In this document: one piece after another, positions 52,465 to 60,645 of the stretch
Layout of the letters: each line of letters opens with the position of its first letter
Numbering within the stretch: the first letter of the stretch is position 1
From: UBA4427 sp045106235
GTDB taxonomy: Bacteria; Myxococcota_A; UBA9160; UBA4427
DNA: 64,000 nt
Direction: 5' to 3'
NCBI GenBank assembly: GCA_045106235.1
Contig: JBGCEJ010000022.1
Location: forward strand, 26,328-90,327
Translations under genes and position numbers: made by a program
Notes under the pieces: generated by a model
Seen by the model: the letters and a program-made list of their open reading frames with translations, nothing else
Database searches by the model: none
Told to the model about the DNA's origin: nothing

Positions 52465-53174
52465 GAGGTCCAAGCTCCCGCGTTGCGATCCCAGGTATGA
52501 ACCCGCGACGCGCCAAGAGGAGAAAGCGTGATCGCGAAGTCGCGATTCTCTGTCCAGATGTAGATCGTGCCGCCGCCCGTACCGAGCCGGCCGACCGTGC
52601 AGGCCGAGTCGATGGCAACGGGCACACCGTCGGGACGGAACATCACCCAGGTGACCGCAGTCGTTCCGTTCGGTGCGAAGAAGTTGGCCCCCGAAGCGGG
52701 AATCGAAGCGGCCGGATCATCCGGGGCCACGTCGGTACTGCCCGGGCGATTCGCGCCCCAACCGACACCGCGCTGTGCACCCCAACCGACCCGCTCTTCC
52801 CCCGCGTCGATATCGCAGTCCTGATTCGCAGAACCCGGGGCTCCATCGTCGAGGACAAGAATCGGAACAGCTGTGCCATCCGCTGAGGTCAGCGTATTCC
52901 CCGCAACATCCCCCGCGCCGCCGGCTGAGAAAAACACGATCTGGTTATTCCCGGACCGAATCGCTTGGGCACGTGCAAAGTTGAAGGCATCCGCGACTGA
53001 TTTCGCCGCAGCCTTGCCGCGCCCCGACTCGATGGTGCGCGAGACGTTAGGTATGGCGACGGCGGTCAGGATGCCGATCAGAGCGAGGACGATGGCGATT
53101 TCGAGCAGCGAGAAGCCACCCTGACTCCGCCGCCGCGCCTGTTCGCGATCGTGATATTGCGTTTCTCTGTTCAT
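52461..53174 (-). CDS. FimT/GspH-family minor pilin
   Basis: 237 aa. Starts MNRETQYHDREQ at 53174, with GGAG 6 nt upstream. Prepilin signal SQGGFSLLEIAIVLALIGIL, then PNVSRTIESGRGKAAAKSV and a GspH-like C-terminal domain with ADGTAVPILVLDDG, VTWVMFRPDGVP and TIYIWTENRDFAITL. First gene of the operon. The leader (53175-53330) is divergent from the riboswitch gene. Confidence 0.9.
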   Translation of the reverse strand: MNRETQYHDREQARRRSQGGFSLLEIAIVLALIGILTAVAIPNVSRTIESGRGKAAAKSVADAFNFARAQAIRSGNNQIVFFSAGGAGDVAGNTLTSADGTAVPILVLDDGAPGSANQDCDIDAGEERVGWGAQRGVGWGANRPGSTDVAPDDPAASIPASGANFFAPNGTTAVTWVMFRPDGVPVAIDSACTVGRLGTGGGTIYIWTENRDFAITLSPLGASRVHTWDRNAGAWTS

Positions 53175-53496
53175 TTCCAACTCCACTCCCCTCAAGCGAC
53201 GACTTCCCGTGGTCATTCGCTTCGACCTGGGGATGCGTTTACCGGACGGACCCTGGGGCCGTTTTCTCCGGTACCACTCCCCGTCACGTCGCAAGCGCCG
53301 TGCCACAGGAGATCGTTTCGGCAACCCCGCGGTTTAACTGAGCATTCAGAAAACACGTCCGAGGGGCTGACCGCGTTTTGCACCGCAATTTTCTGCACGC
53401 TGCGCAACAAAGTGCGGGGTGAGTTGCACCCCCCTGATCGCTGGGCTAATCGACCGACTCCACTGACGGTGGAGGGAATCTCGTTCGAAGCGACCA
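53175..53496. other. Gene-free stretch between fimT and the riboswitch
   Basis: About 320 nt holding the divergent promoters of the pilin operon (leftward) and the riboswitch transcript (rightward). Apart from GCACC/TGCAC-rich repeats near 53378-53430, I see no clear operator and no convincing ORF. Confidence 0.6.
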
Positions 53497-53702
53497 AAGC
53501 GGTCGTGGGAATGAGACGGGACGAAGGACGACGCGAAGGCCAAAGGGCCGATGCTTTCGATTTCAACCCGCGGGAAGCCGGTGTAAATCCGGCGCGAGCC
53601 CGTCGCTGTAACCGGGGACGATCTGCGTATCACGCCACTGGTCCATAAGGGACTGGGAAGGCACGCGAGATCGACGGATCCGGGAGCCAGAAGACCGACC
53701 CT
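53497..53702 (+). ncRNA. Cobalamin (B12) riboswitch
   Basis: Core elements in order: GGTCG (P1 5' arm, 53500-53504), CGGGAAGCCGGTGTAAATCC, GCGAGCCCGTCGCTGTAACC (53591-53610), GCCACTGG (53633-53640), GGGAAGGC (53655-53662), GGGAGCCAGAAGACC (53682-53696) and CGACC (53696-53700), which closes P1. This is the class I cobalamin box. The ligand is adenosyl- or another cobalamin; class and mode (ON/OFF) are not decided. Lies 286 nt upstream of the DUF4465 start. Confidence 0.95.
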
Positions 53703-53987
53703 CCAGCGGCGCTACGACCCTCGGTGAATAGGGGCGTGGGGCAAGACAGCACGTTCTTCAAGCGCGCAGACCCTGCGCGCGGAATCTCCTCTTTGCAGAG
53801 AGCCCTCTAGGCTTCGCGAAGCGGCGGAAACCGGCTGAACCCTCTGCCCGACCCAAGCCTTTGCATTCGATCGCCTGGCTCTGCCGGTTTGATCTCCGAG
53901 TTCTGATCGCCAGCCGTCCTCACGCGGAACGACCCTCGGGTCGCTGCGCAAAATGGGCGCCCGGTCACGGCACCCGGAGGAAAAATA
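53703..53987 (+). promoter_or_regulatory. Long leader and expression platform after the riboswitch
   Basis: Contains a perfect 8-bp hairpin GCGCGCAG-ACC-CTGCGCGC (53762-53780) and a GCTTCGCGAAGC palindrome (53810-53821), either of which could be part of the switching platform. A strong SD (CCGGAGG) precedes the ATG at 53988. No U-tract follows the hairpins, which favours control of translation over termination. Confidence 0.55.
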
Positions 53988-54812
53988 ATGCAATTGATTC
54001 AGAACAGAAGACTACGTGGACAACGGAACCTCACGCCCTTCGTCATCGGCCTGATGCTCCTTTTCCTCACAAGTGCCGCCACGAGTGCCAGCGCGCTCAC
54101 GGCGACGTTTGACGATCTCGGCCTCGGCGCTGAGTCGACCTTCAACGGGTCAGACGGGCTCGGCGGCTTCACAAGCGGCGGCGCCTTCTTCGAAAACAGC
54201 TACACCGCGGCCTTCGATAGCTTCACGGGTTTCGGAGCCTCCACGACAACCGATACCACGACGCCTGGATTCGGAAATCAGTTCAGCAGCTTCGCGGGCG
54301 GCGGCGCAGCAGGGAGCGCGGGCTACGGCCTCGCCTTCCTCGGCGGCCGGATCGTCCTCCCCAGCGAGCAAGTCGTCCTCGGCGCAGAGCTCACGAACAC
54401 CACCTACGCCGCGCTCTCGATGCGCGACGGGGATGCGTTTGCCAAACAGTTTGGCGGTGAGAGCGGCGACGATGAAGATTTCTTCACGCTCGTCATTGAG
54501 GGCATCGACGATTTCGGAAACTCCACGGGCAGCGTCGACTTCCTCCTCGCCGACTACCGCTTCGCGGATAACACCCTCGACTACATCATCGATGAATGGA
54601 CGTTCCAGGACCTCAGCGGCCTCGGCGCCGTGAAGGAGCTGCTCTTCAGCTTCGAGTCGAGCGACGTAGGCAGCTTCGGAATCAACACCCCGGTCTATTT
54701 CGCCATCGATAACCTAACGACGGTTCCAGAGCCGGGCACCGCCCTCCTCCTCGGGCTCGGCCTCATGGGACTCGCAACGCGAAATCGCGCCGAGCCGAAA
54801 GCGGCAGCCTAG
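53988..54812 (+). CDS. Exported DUF4465 protein with PEP-CTERM sorting signal, B12-riboswitch controlled
   Basis: 274 aa. Signal peptide (~1-36, LTPFVIGLMLLFLTSAAT, cut near ASA). The mature domain (~37-240) reads as DUF4465: TATFDDLGLGAESTFNGSDG, GGFTSGGAFFENSY, TDTTTPGFGNQFSSFAGGG, LTNTTYAALSMRDGDAFAKQ and STGSVDFLLADYRF, then NTPVYFAIDNLT. The end VPEPGTALLLGLGLMGLATR is a PEP-CTERM motif plus membrane helix and Arg cluster, sorted by an exosortase to the envelope. Bacteroidetes homologues of this fold include a surface vitamin B12 binder (from memory). The sole gene behind the riboswitch, so corrinoid capture is the best hypothesis; not proven. Confidence 0.85.
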   Translation: MQLIQNRRLRGQRNLTPFVIGLMLLFLTSAATSASALTATFDDLGLGAESTFNGSDGLGGFTSGGAFFENSYTAAFDSFTGFGASTTTDTTTPGFGNQFSSFAGGGAAGSAGYGLAFLGGRIVLPSEQVVLGAELTNTTYAALSMRDGDAFAKQFGGESGDDEDFFTLVIEGIDDFGNSTGSVDFLLADYRFADNTLDYIIDEWTFQDLSGLGAVKELLFSFESSDVGSFGINTPVYFAIDNLTTVPEPGTALLLGLGLMGLATRNRAEPKAAA

Positions 54813-54823
54813 CAACGGAACTC

Positions 54824-54858
54824 GAACCGGTCGTGCGCAGCCCGCGCGCGGCCGGTTC
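54824..54858. terminator. Bidirectional terminator-like hairpin
   Basis: Fifteen-bp stem, GAACCGGTCGTGCGC (54824-54838) against 54844-54858, with a 5-nt loop and two G-U wobble pairs on the plus-strand RNA. It sits between the DUF4465 gene and the convergent SpoU gene, overlapping the latter's stop. No T-run on either side. Confidence 0.6.
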
Positions 54859-55640
54859 TAGCCCGCGCCCCCGAGCAGCCCACCCGCATGAAAGGCCACA
54901 AGTCCCGCGGCAACCGCCACGTTCAAGGACTCAAGCGGCCCAGCCATCGGGATCGCAACGCGTTCATCGAGCATCGCACGAACATCCTCGCCGATCCCAA
55001 CAGACTCGCTCCCCATGATGTAGACGCCACGATGAGGCGGAGGAATCTCAAAGACCGATTTCGTCGCTCCCGCATCGAGCCCAAGTGCGGTGTACCCCGC
55101 GCCCTGCAGGGCAGCGAGACCAATCGGAAGCGTCTCGCAGGTCACGATCGGACATTCAAAGATGGCACCGACGGCCGCTCGCACAACGAGCCCGTTCACC
55201 CAGGGCTGCCCCGCCAAGGGCCAAAGCAAACCGTTCAGTCCTGCGCCGACAACGCTGCGCACAACCATCCCCACGTTTTGCGAGTTCGTCACACCGTCCA
55301 GCGCCATCAGCCGACTCGCATCCCGCGCAGCACGCCCCCGCCCCAGCTCGACGAAGGCATCCACCTCCATGACGTTTCGAAGGCGAACCCGAGCCGCGAC
55401 TCCCTGATCGTGCCGGTCCGCACGGGTAAAATCGCTCAAAGCCCCTCGTGAGACTTCCTGAAAAGGCAAATCCACCGAATGACAGCGCCCTCGCAGCGCA
55501 CGCCGCTCCGCGGCCGACTGACCGCGGGCAATCTTGACTTCAAGCACCTCAGCCCCTGCGGATCCAATCGCCTCGTCGACGGGATGACGCCCGAAAACGA
55601 TAATCTCTGTCTCTCCCCGATACGCGTCACGTCGACTCAT
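54858..55640 (-). CDS. SpoU/TrmH-family RNA 2'-O-methyltransferase
   Basis: 260 aa. SPOUT fold: N-terminal substrate-binding region IIVFGRHPVDEAIGSAGAEV, motif 1 ALDGVTNSQNVGMVVRSVVG, motif 2 RGVYIMGSESVGIG and motif 3 IPMAGPLESLNVAVAAGLV, which forms the SAM-binding knot. Likely methylates rRNA or tRNA ribose (RlmB/TrmH-like). Convergent with the DUF4465 gene and upstream of the histidine kinase on the same strand (31-nt gap). Confidence 0.92.
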   Translation of the reverse strand: MSRRDAYRGETEIIVFGRHPVDEAIGSAGAEVLEVKIARGQSAAERRALRGRCHSVDLPFQEVSRGALSDFTRADRHDQGVAARVRLRNVMEVDAFVELGRGRAARDASRLMALDGVTNSQNVGMVVRSVVGAGLNGLLWPLAGQPWVNGLVVRAAVGAIFECPIVTCETLPIGLAALQGAGYTALGLDAGATKSVFEIPPPHRGVYIMGSESVGIGEDVRAMLDERVAIPMAGPLESLNVAVAAGLVAFHAGGLLGGAG

Positions 55641-55670
55641 CGCGGGAGGATGAAGGATCTGGCGCTGAAC

Positions 55671-58600
55671 TCAACCCCTTTTCAGGAGCGCAGTCACAGT
55701 CTCGATCAACGACTCGGCCCCGACCCGCTGATCGAGGATCCGAAGATCGAAGCGGTCGCTGGCATGGGAGTCTGGATCTTCGGCGAGCAGCACCATCGGC
55801 GGTCCCTCGTCTCCCCCACGCAGTACCTCAGCAAAACGCTCGGCACACGGGCTTGGATTGGGGAGAGATGCAACCACCAACCCAACCGCGGATGCCCCGC
55901 GGCGAACGATCTCGGCGACACTCTCGGGCGTATCGGCGCGTTCCACTTCAAAGCCGGCCCCCAGAAGCGCGCTTGCAAGCGCGTGCGCTCGGTCAACATC
56001 ATGGTCGAATAACAAGAGGCGAACCCGGCCGAGTCCTTTCGGTTCGGGCGCAGCTTCCGCTGAGCCAGATGTTGCCGTCGACTGATTCAGGTCGGAAGCG
56101 GGCAAGTAGACGCTGAAGGTTGTCCCCTCCGCGACCTCGCTCTGCACACCAATCGCGCCACCGCTTTGCTGCACAATGCCGTATGCCATGGCGAGTCCAA
56201 GTCCCGTCCCCTCGCCCATGGATTTCGTTGTAAAGAAGGGCTCGAAAACCCGAGACATCGTCTCCGGATTCATACCGACGCCTTCGTCCTTCACACTCAG
56301 CACGAGATACGTCGCTCCGGTCGAGAGGCCCTCGATCGCTCGTTCGTCGCCTCGGAGCATTCGACGCTCTGCGCGGAGTCGCACCACCCCGCCTTGGGGC
56401 ATCGCGTCTCGCGCGTTGACGATCAAATTCACAAGGACCTGCTGAATCTGCACACGGTCCACAGTGAAGGACCCCAGCATGCTCCCCAGGTCAATCTGCA
56501 AATCGATCGAACTCGGGAGCAGCGGACGGATCAGCCCCTCAACCCCCGCGAGCAGATCCGCCACATCGACGGGCATCACCGCAACGGGGCTGCGCCTCGA
56601 AAACGCGAGCAGAGACCGCGTCAGCTGCGCACAATGATCCGCTGCACGCTCGAAATCATCAATCGCATCGAGAACTTCCGCGGGCCCTTCGACCTCTTGC
56701 CGCACAAATCGAGCGTTCCCGAGCATGACGGCCAGATGATTATTGAAGTCGTGGGCGATGCCCCCTGCGAGGGTACCCACGGCCTCCATCTTCTGCGCCT
56801 GCATCAGCTTTTCCTGGCTATCCCGAAGGTCCAGCTCCGAGCGTCGACGGCGCAGCGCGGAATAGAAGATCTCGCCGGCCATGCGCAGCAACATGATCGT
56901 CTCTTCCGACCAACTCATCTCGTTTTCCAGCGTCTCGAAACCGAGACAGCCTCGGAACTCCCCTCCCGACATGATCGGAATCGCTAGAATCGACCGAATC
57001 CCGCGGCTTAACATCTCATCGCGTTCGGCAGCCGCCTCGGGAGGCAGCTGCTCGGGCGTCGACGTGCGGTAAACCCGCCCGCTTGTAATCAGACCCGTCG
57101 AATAGGGATAGCTCGCCGTCGCTTGCTCGGCCGGAACAGGAGGCGCTGGCTCGACATCAGCGGCCCACCAATCAAAGAGCTCCATTCCGTCCAGTCCGTT
57201 AGGAAAGGCATACACCCAACTATGCTGTGCGTTCGCAAGGCCTGCGACGAAGCCCAACCGACTCTGGATGGCTTCTTCAATTTCGTCCACTTCCAGATTC
57301 ATGAAGAATCGCGAGAGCTCCGCGACGCGTGTCTCGAGCTCGACCTGCCGCTCAAGCGCCCGACGGCTGTATTCACGGTCAGTCACATCTCGCGTCGTCA
57401 CGACGGTCCGCGCTTCGCCCTCACTTGAGCGATAGGCCCGAGCGGTGGCCTCCAACATCCGCTCGACACCCGCCACGGTCCGTGCTCGATACACCACGGG
57501 GTGTCGTCTCCGCGCGCGGAGGCCCGGGCCGAAAAACGAGCCCATGCGGCGATGCTCGTCGGGATCTACGAAATCGAGCGGATTGCGACCGCGAATGGCC
57601 TCCAGCGGCGTCTCCATCAATTCCGCGAAACCCGTACTGGCGTAGACGATCCGTCCGTCCTGGCCCACTTCAAACATTCCGTCGCGCATCTGCTCTACGC
57701 GCTCGAGAAAAGGTTCGAGCGGGGCCGTTCCGGCGCCCCGCAGAGAAGACGAGACGTGGACATCGGCCTCGAAGAGGCGCCTCAGCAAGGCGCCGAGAAG
57801 CCGGCCCACGCGACTGAGATGAAGCGCTTCAGTCGTCCCCAGTCCCGGACGGATCTGCCCCGTCCCGAAATGCAGCTCGAGTGTCCAGCGTTCCGCGCCT
57901 TTCGCCTCAATTCCCACAGCGACGACGATCACCGCGCTGAGCCCATCTGCCGCAAGAGCGCTCAGAACGGATGCGTTCCGCTCCTCCGTCTTGCCGGACC
58001 GTGTGAAGGCTTCATTTTCCGCGCCCTCAATCAGCCATGCTTCACCGACGACGCGCTCAGTGCCGTTCGCATAAGGGAGCTCCGGCATCGCTTGGATCAG
58101 ACGATGCGCCCCATCGGAAGACCATGCCCCTTGAACCTGGAACGGATCAGCCTCCGAAACCAATCGACCGGAACGCGCTCCCAAAGACGCCCCCGCAGCC
58201 GCGACACAGTCTTGAATCACGGCTTCGAGATCCGCATCCGCGCAGGCGACCGCCTGAAGAGCGAGTCGCTCCCAGTCCGGCGATGCGGGCGGTTCATGGA
58301 CAGCTTCGCCTTCTGGAGCCAAAGGCGGCCGCAGTTCGAGGCGCTTCAGCTCGACCTCAAGAACGTCGACTGTGCCCCCTTCAGCACCTTCAGCTTCCTC
58401 GACATGGCGGACCTGCATGCGCACCGAAATGAATCCCGACTCACTTCTCAGCCTAGAAACGATCGAGGCCGCGGCCCGCTCCTCGAAAACACGAGCCAGG
58501 GTTTCAAGAATGGCGTCGGACTGATCGGGATGCAGCAGCGCCGCGACGGGCTTGCCCAAGATCTCAGAGGCAACCGGCGCTGTGATGCCGAGCATCTCCG

Positions 58601-58694
58601 CGAGGCCCTGGATCGAGACGCAATGCAACGCTCGATCCAACCGAACGAAGGCATGCTGATCCTCTTCTCTCCCGGCCCGGGCCACCTCAGACAC
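55671..58694 (-). CDS. Hybrid sensor histidine kinase with degenerate receiver
   Basis: 1007 aa, soluble. Order: PAS (~15-130), a GAF-like region (~150-310), a second PAS (~330-450, GMFEVGQDGRIVYASTGF), GAF (~475-640), HisKA with phosphorylated His in GGIAHDFNNHLAVMLGNARF (~670), HATPase_c with VNARDAMPQGG, KDEGVGMNPETMSRVFEPFF and GEGTGLGLAMAYGIVQ, then a REC-like end. In the REC the phosphoacceptor position reads LVVASLPNPSP where L-x-D-x is expected, so it is a pseudo-receiver. Its first 8 nt overlap the 266-aa gene upstream, which is therefore a likely partner. Confidence 0.92.
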   Translation of the reverse strand: MSEVARAGREEDQHAFVRLDRALHCVSIQGLAEMLGITAPVASEILGKPVAALLHPDQSDAILETLARVFEERAAASIVSRLRSESGFISVRMQVRHVEEAEGAEGGTVDVLEVELKRLELRPPLAPEGEAVHEPPASPDWERLALQAVACADADLEAVIQDCVAAAGASLGARSGRLVSEADPFQVQGAWSSDGAHRLIQAMPELPYANGTERVVGEAWLIEGAENEAFTRSGKTEERNASVLSALAADGLSAVIVVAVGIEAKGAERWTLELHFGTGQIRPGLGTTEALHLSRVGRLLGALLRRLFEADVHVSSSLRGAGTAPLEPFLERVEQMRDGMFEVGQDGRIVYASTGFAELMETPLEAIRGRNPLDFVDPDEHRRMGSFFGPGLRARRRHPVVYRARTVAGVERMLEATARAYRSSEGEARTVVTTRDVTDREYSRRALERQVELETRVAELSRFFMNLEVDEIEEAIQSRLGFVAGLANAQHSWVYAFPNGLDGMELFDWWAADVEPAPPVPAEQATASYPYSTGLITSGRVYRTSTPEQLPPEAAAERDEMLSRGIRSILAIPIMSGGEFRGCLGFETLENEMSWSEETIMLLRMAGEIFYSALRRRRSELDLRDSQEKLMQAQKMEAVGTLAGGIAHDFNNHLAVMLGNARFVRQEVEGPAEVLDAIDDFERAADHCAQLTRSLLAFSRRSPVAVMPVDVADLLAGVEGLIRPLLPSSIDLQIDLGSMLGSFTVDRVQIQQVLVNLIVNARDAMPQGGVVRLRAERRMLRGDERAIEGLSTGATYLVLSVKDEGVGMNPETMSRVFEPFFTTKSMGEGTGLGLAMAYGIVQQSGGAIGVQSEVAEGTTFSVYLPASDLNQSTATSGSAEAAPEPKGLGRVRLLLFDHDVDRAHALASALLGAGFEVERADTPESVAEIVRRGASAVGLVVASLPNPSPCAERFAEVLRGGDEGPPMVLLAEDPDSHASDRFDLRILDQRVGAESLIETVTALLKRG

Positions 58695-59487
58695 GCCAAA
58701 CGAAGCGCAGGCGTGCGTCGAAGCGCTTCGGGTTCATCCGCAGGCAAACAATATTATTCAAGACGGGAGGAAATCGCGGATGATCCGCCAGCGCATTCTT
58801 GAGAAGCTCCGCCAGATCTCGGGTGAGTTCGCAAAGCGGCCGGCGGGGATCCGACTCCACATCATCGTCCCAAAGCACTAACGCGAGATCAAAGACGGGC
58901 GCGGGCCCAAGCAATCCTCGATACACCTCGCGGTCCAGTAGCTCGAAATAGCGCGGGCGCGTGAGGTCAATCATTCCCGCAAGACCACGCAGGAGCGCGG
59001 GGTAAGCGCTCTCTTGCTCCGTCGCAGGCGTGAAGCCGAGCAGCGGAAACGGACGCGCCTCGCAGGTCACGGCCGCAAAATCAATCAGCGCTGAACGTCC
59101 AAAGGTCGATGCTTCGGCTTCGGGCGAGGCAGCGGCGTCCGTATGCTTCACGATGGTCGCCGGTTCGGCGCCGTCGGCGCCCACGAATCCCAGGCCCGTC
59201 GATAAGCAGGTGAACGAACCGAAATCGCCTTGAACGAAGAGCTCTCTCGAGGGGTAGAAGAAGCCCCCCTTCTCCTTGCCTTCGCTTGAGGTGATCTCCA
59301 TGCGCCCACGCATGAGCGGCTCGGAACGCACCTGGTTAACTGAAGCCACCATGGACTCCACGAGAATTTCAGGAGTCTGGAGCAGCCCCATGCATTCTGT
59401 CATCTGATCGGCGAGCGAATACGACTCCGCGCGCGCGGCGAGCGCACGAAGCGGCAGAACAGATTCTGTGGCGGCAGCGGCAGACAT
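58687..59487 (-). CDS. Hypothetical protein overlapping the histidine kinase
   Basis: 266 aa, soluble. I recognise no family. The N-terminal helices (RALAARAESYSLADQMTECM, LLQTPEILVESMVASVNQVR) are followed by a beta-rich middle (GGFFYPSRELFVQGDFGSF) and a C-terminal domain with RPLCELTRDLAELLKNALAD and NNIVCLRMNPKRFDARL. ATG at 59487 has AGGGGA only ~3 nt upstream. The stop overlaps the kinase start by 8 nt, so the two are coupled. Probably an input or control partner of the kinase; no promoter motif noted. Confidence 0.6.
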   Translation of the reverse strand: MSAAAATESVLPLRALAARAESYSLADQMTECMGLLQTPEILVESMVASVNQVRSEPLMRGRMEITSSEGKEKGGFFYPSRELFVQGDFGSFTCLSTGLGFVGADGAEPATIVKHTDAAASPEAEASTFGRSALIDFAAVTCEARPFPLLGFTPATEQESAYPALLRGLAGMIDLTRPRYFELLDREVYRGLLGPAPVFDLALVLWDDDVESDPRRPLCELTRDLAELLKNALADHPRFPPVLNNIVCLRMNPKRFDARLRFVWRV

Positions 59488-59682
59488 ACGTCCCCTAAAA
59501 TCAAGGTCCGCCCTCGCTTTCGGCCGTTTCCTCCACGAAAATGAGCGCCGCATCACGCCAAATGGTTGATTTGACTGAATTCTCTCTCGATTCAGCGCTC
59601 AACTTGCCCGGGGCGCAACCGGTTGCCGGTCCGTTGCGGGTCTAGGCCGGTCGGGCGGCGCGCTGACGCCTGCGTCCGCGTC

Positions 59683-60642
59683 TCAGGCGGGAGCCAGATC
59701 GCGGACGGCCTGCCGCAGGTCATCGGCGTACATGATGGCCAGAGCGGGCGTTGTCACCCCCGCCTCGCGGTAGCGCTCGACATGCTCGCGGCATTCCCCG
59801 GGCGATCCGTGGATCACAATCTGATCCACAACTTCGTCCGGAATCGCCTCGACCGCCGCCTTGCGATCGCCCGCCTTCCAATGCTTCCACAGCCCGTCCA
59901 GCTGCTCCGAACGACCGAGCCATTCATGAAAGGCCGCATACACCGGCACCGTCAGGTAGGCCGCCATCGCACGTCGCCCGATCGCGCGCGCCTTGTCGCG
60001 ATCCTCCGTCGGAATCACGAAAAGCCGCGCCACGATCTCTTTGCCTTCGCCCTGAGAATGAACAATCGGCGCGACGGTTTTCACGTCCTCTGCCGAGAGC
60101 CAATTCAAAATCGCTCCGTCCCCGACTCGCCCCGCCAAGCGCAGCATGCCTTCGCGCAGGGCCGCGATCAGGATGGGCGGCTGTTGCTCAAGCGGATTCA
60201 TCTGCAGCCGGAAGCCCTTGATATCAAAGCTCGGGTACGACTCTTCGACCTTTTCTCCCGCGAGCGCCTTTCGCATGAACTTCACGGTGTCCCGAGTCCT
60301 TGCGTAGGGTTCCTCAAAAGGAATCCCGTTCCAGCGTTCGACAATCACGTTGGACGAAGTCCCGATCCCCATCGCGAACCGCCCCGGCGCGGCCTCGGCC
60401 AAGGCCGCCACACTCATCGCCAGCGTCGCAGGCCCCCGAGTGAACGCAGGAATAATTGCGACGCCAAGGCGCAGCTCCGGCGCCCATGCCGCCGCGAGCG
60501 CGAGAGGCGTGAAGCCGTCCTGACCGCCCGCTTCCGAGGACCACACGTCGGTGTAGCCGAGGTCGACCATTTCGCGGAACCAGTCTCGATGTTCCGAAAG
60601 CGGAACTCCCGTCATCGGAATCGTCATGCCGTATCGCGCCAT
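59683..60642 (-). CDS. LLM-class flavin-dependent oxidoreductase (F420-type)
   Basis: 319 aa. TIM-barrel of the luciferase-like monooxygenase superfamily: MARYGMTIPMTGVP, GYTDVWSSEAGGQDGFTPLA, LGVAIIPAFTRGPATLAMS, PGRFAMGIGTSSNVIVERWN and a later PPILIAALREGMLRLAGRV, the pattern of F420-dependent members. Substrate unknown. It begins 4 nt after the glnS stop on the same strand, an operon by spacing but not by function. Confidence 0.9.
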   Translation of the reverse strand: MARYGMTIPMTGVPLSEHRDWFREMVDLGYTDVWSSEAGGQDGFTPLALAAAWAPELRLGVAIIPAFTRGPATLAMSVAALAEAAPGRFAMGIGTSSNVIVERWNGIPFEEPYARTRDTVKFMRKALAGEKVEESYPSFDIKGFRLQMNPLEQQPPILIAALREGMLRLAGRVGDGAILNWLSAEDVKTVAPIVHSQGEGKEIVARLFVIPTEDRDKARAIGRRAMAAYLTVPVYAAFHEWLGRSEQLDGLWKHWKAGDRKAAVEAIPDEVVDQIVIHGSPGECREHVERYREAGVTTPALAIMYADDLRQAVRDLAPA

Positions 60643-60645
60643 CGT

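Noticed and set aside
53341..53430. A fourth GGTG/CACC palindrome like those at 42.4 kb
   Set aside because: GGTG and CACC occur but with N5 spacing and no matching sigma-54 element, so it was not grouped with the array.
53700..53830. Possible transcription terminator as the riboswitch platform
   Set aside because: The hairpins have no following T-run, so only a general leader element is reported.
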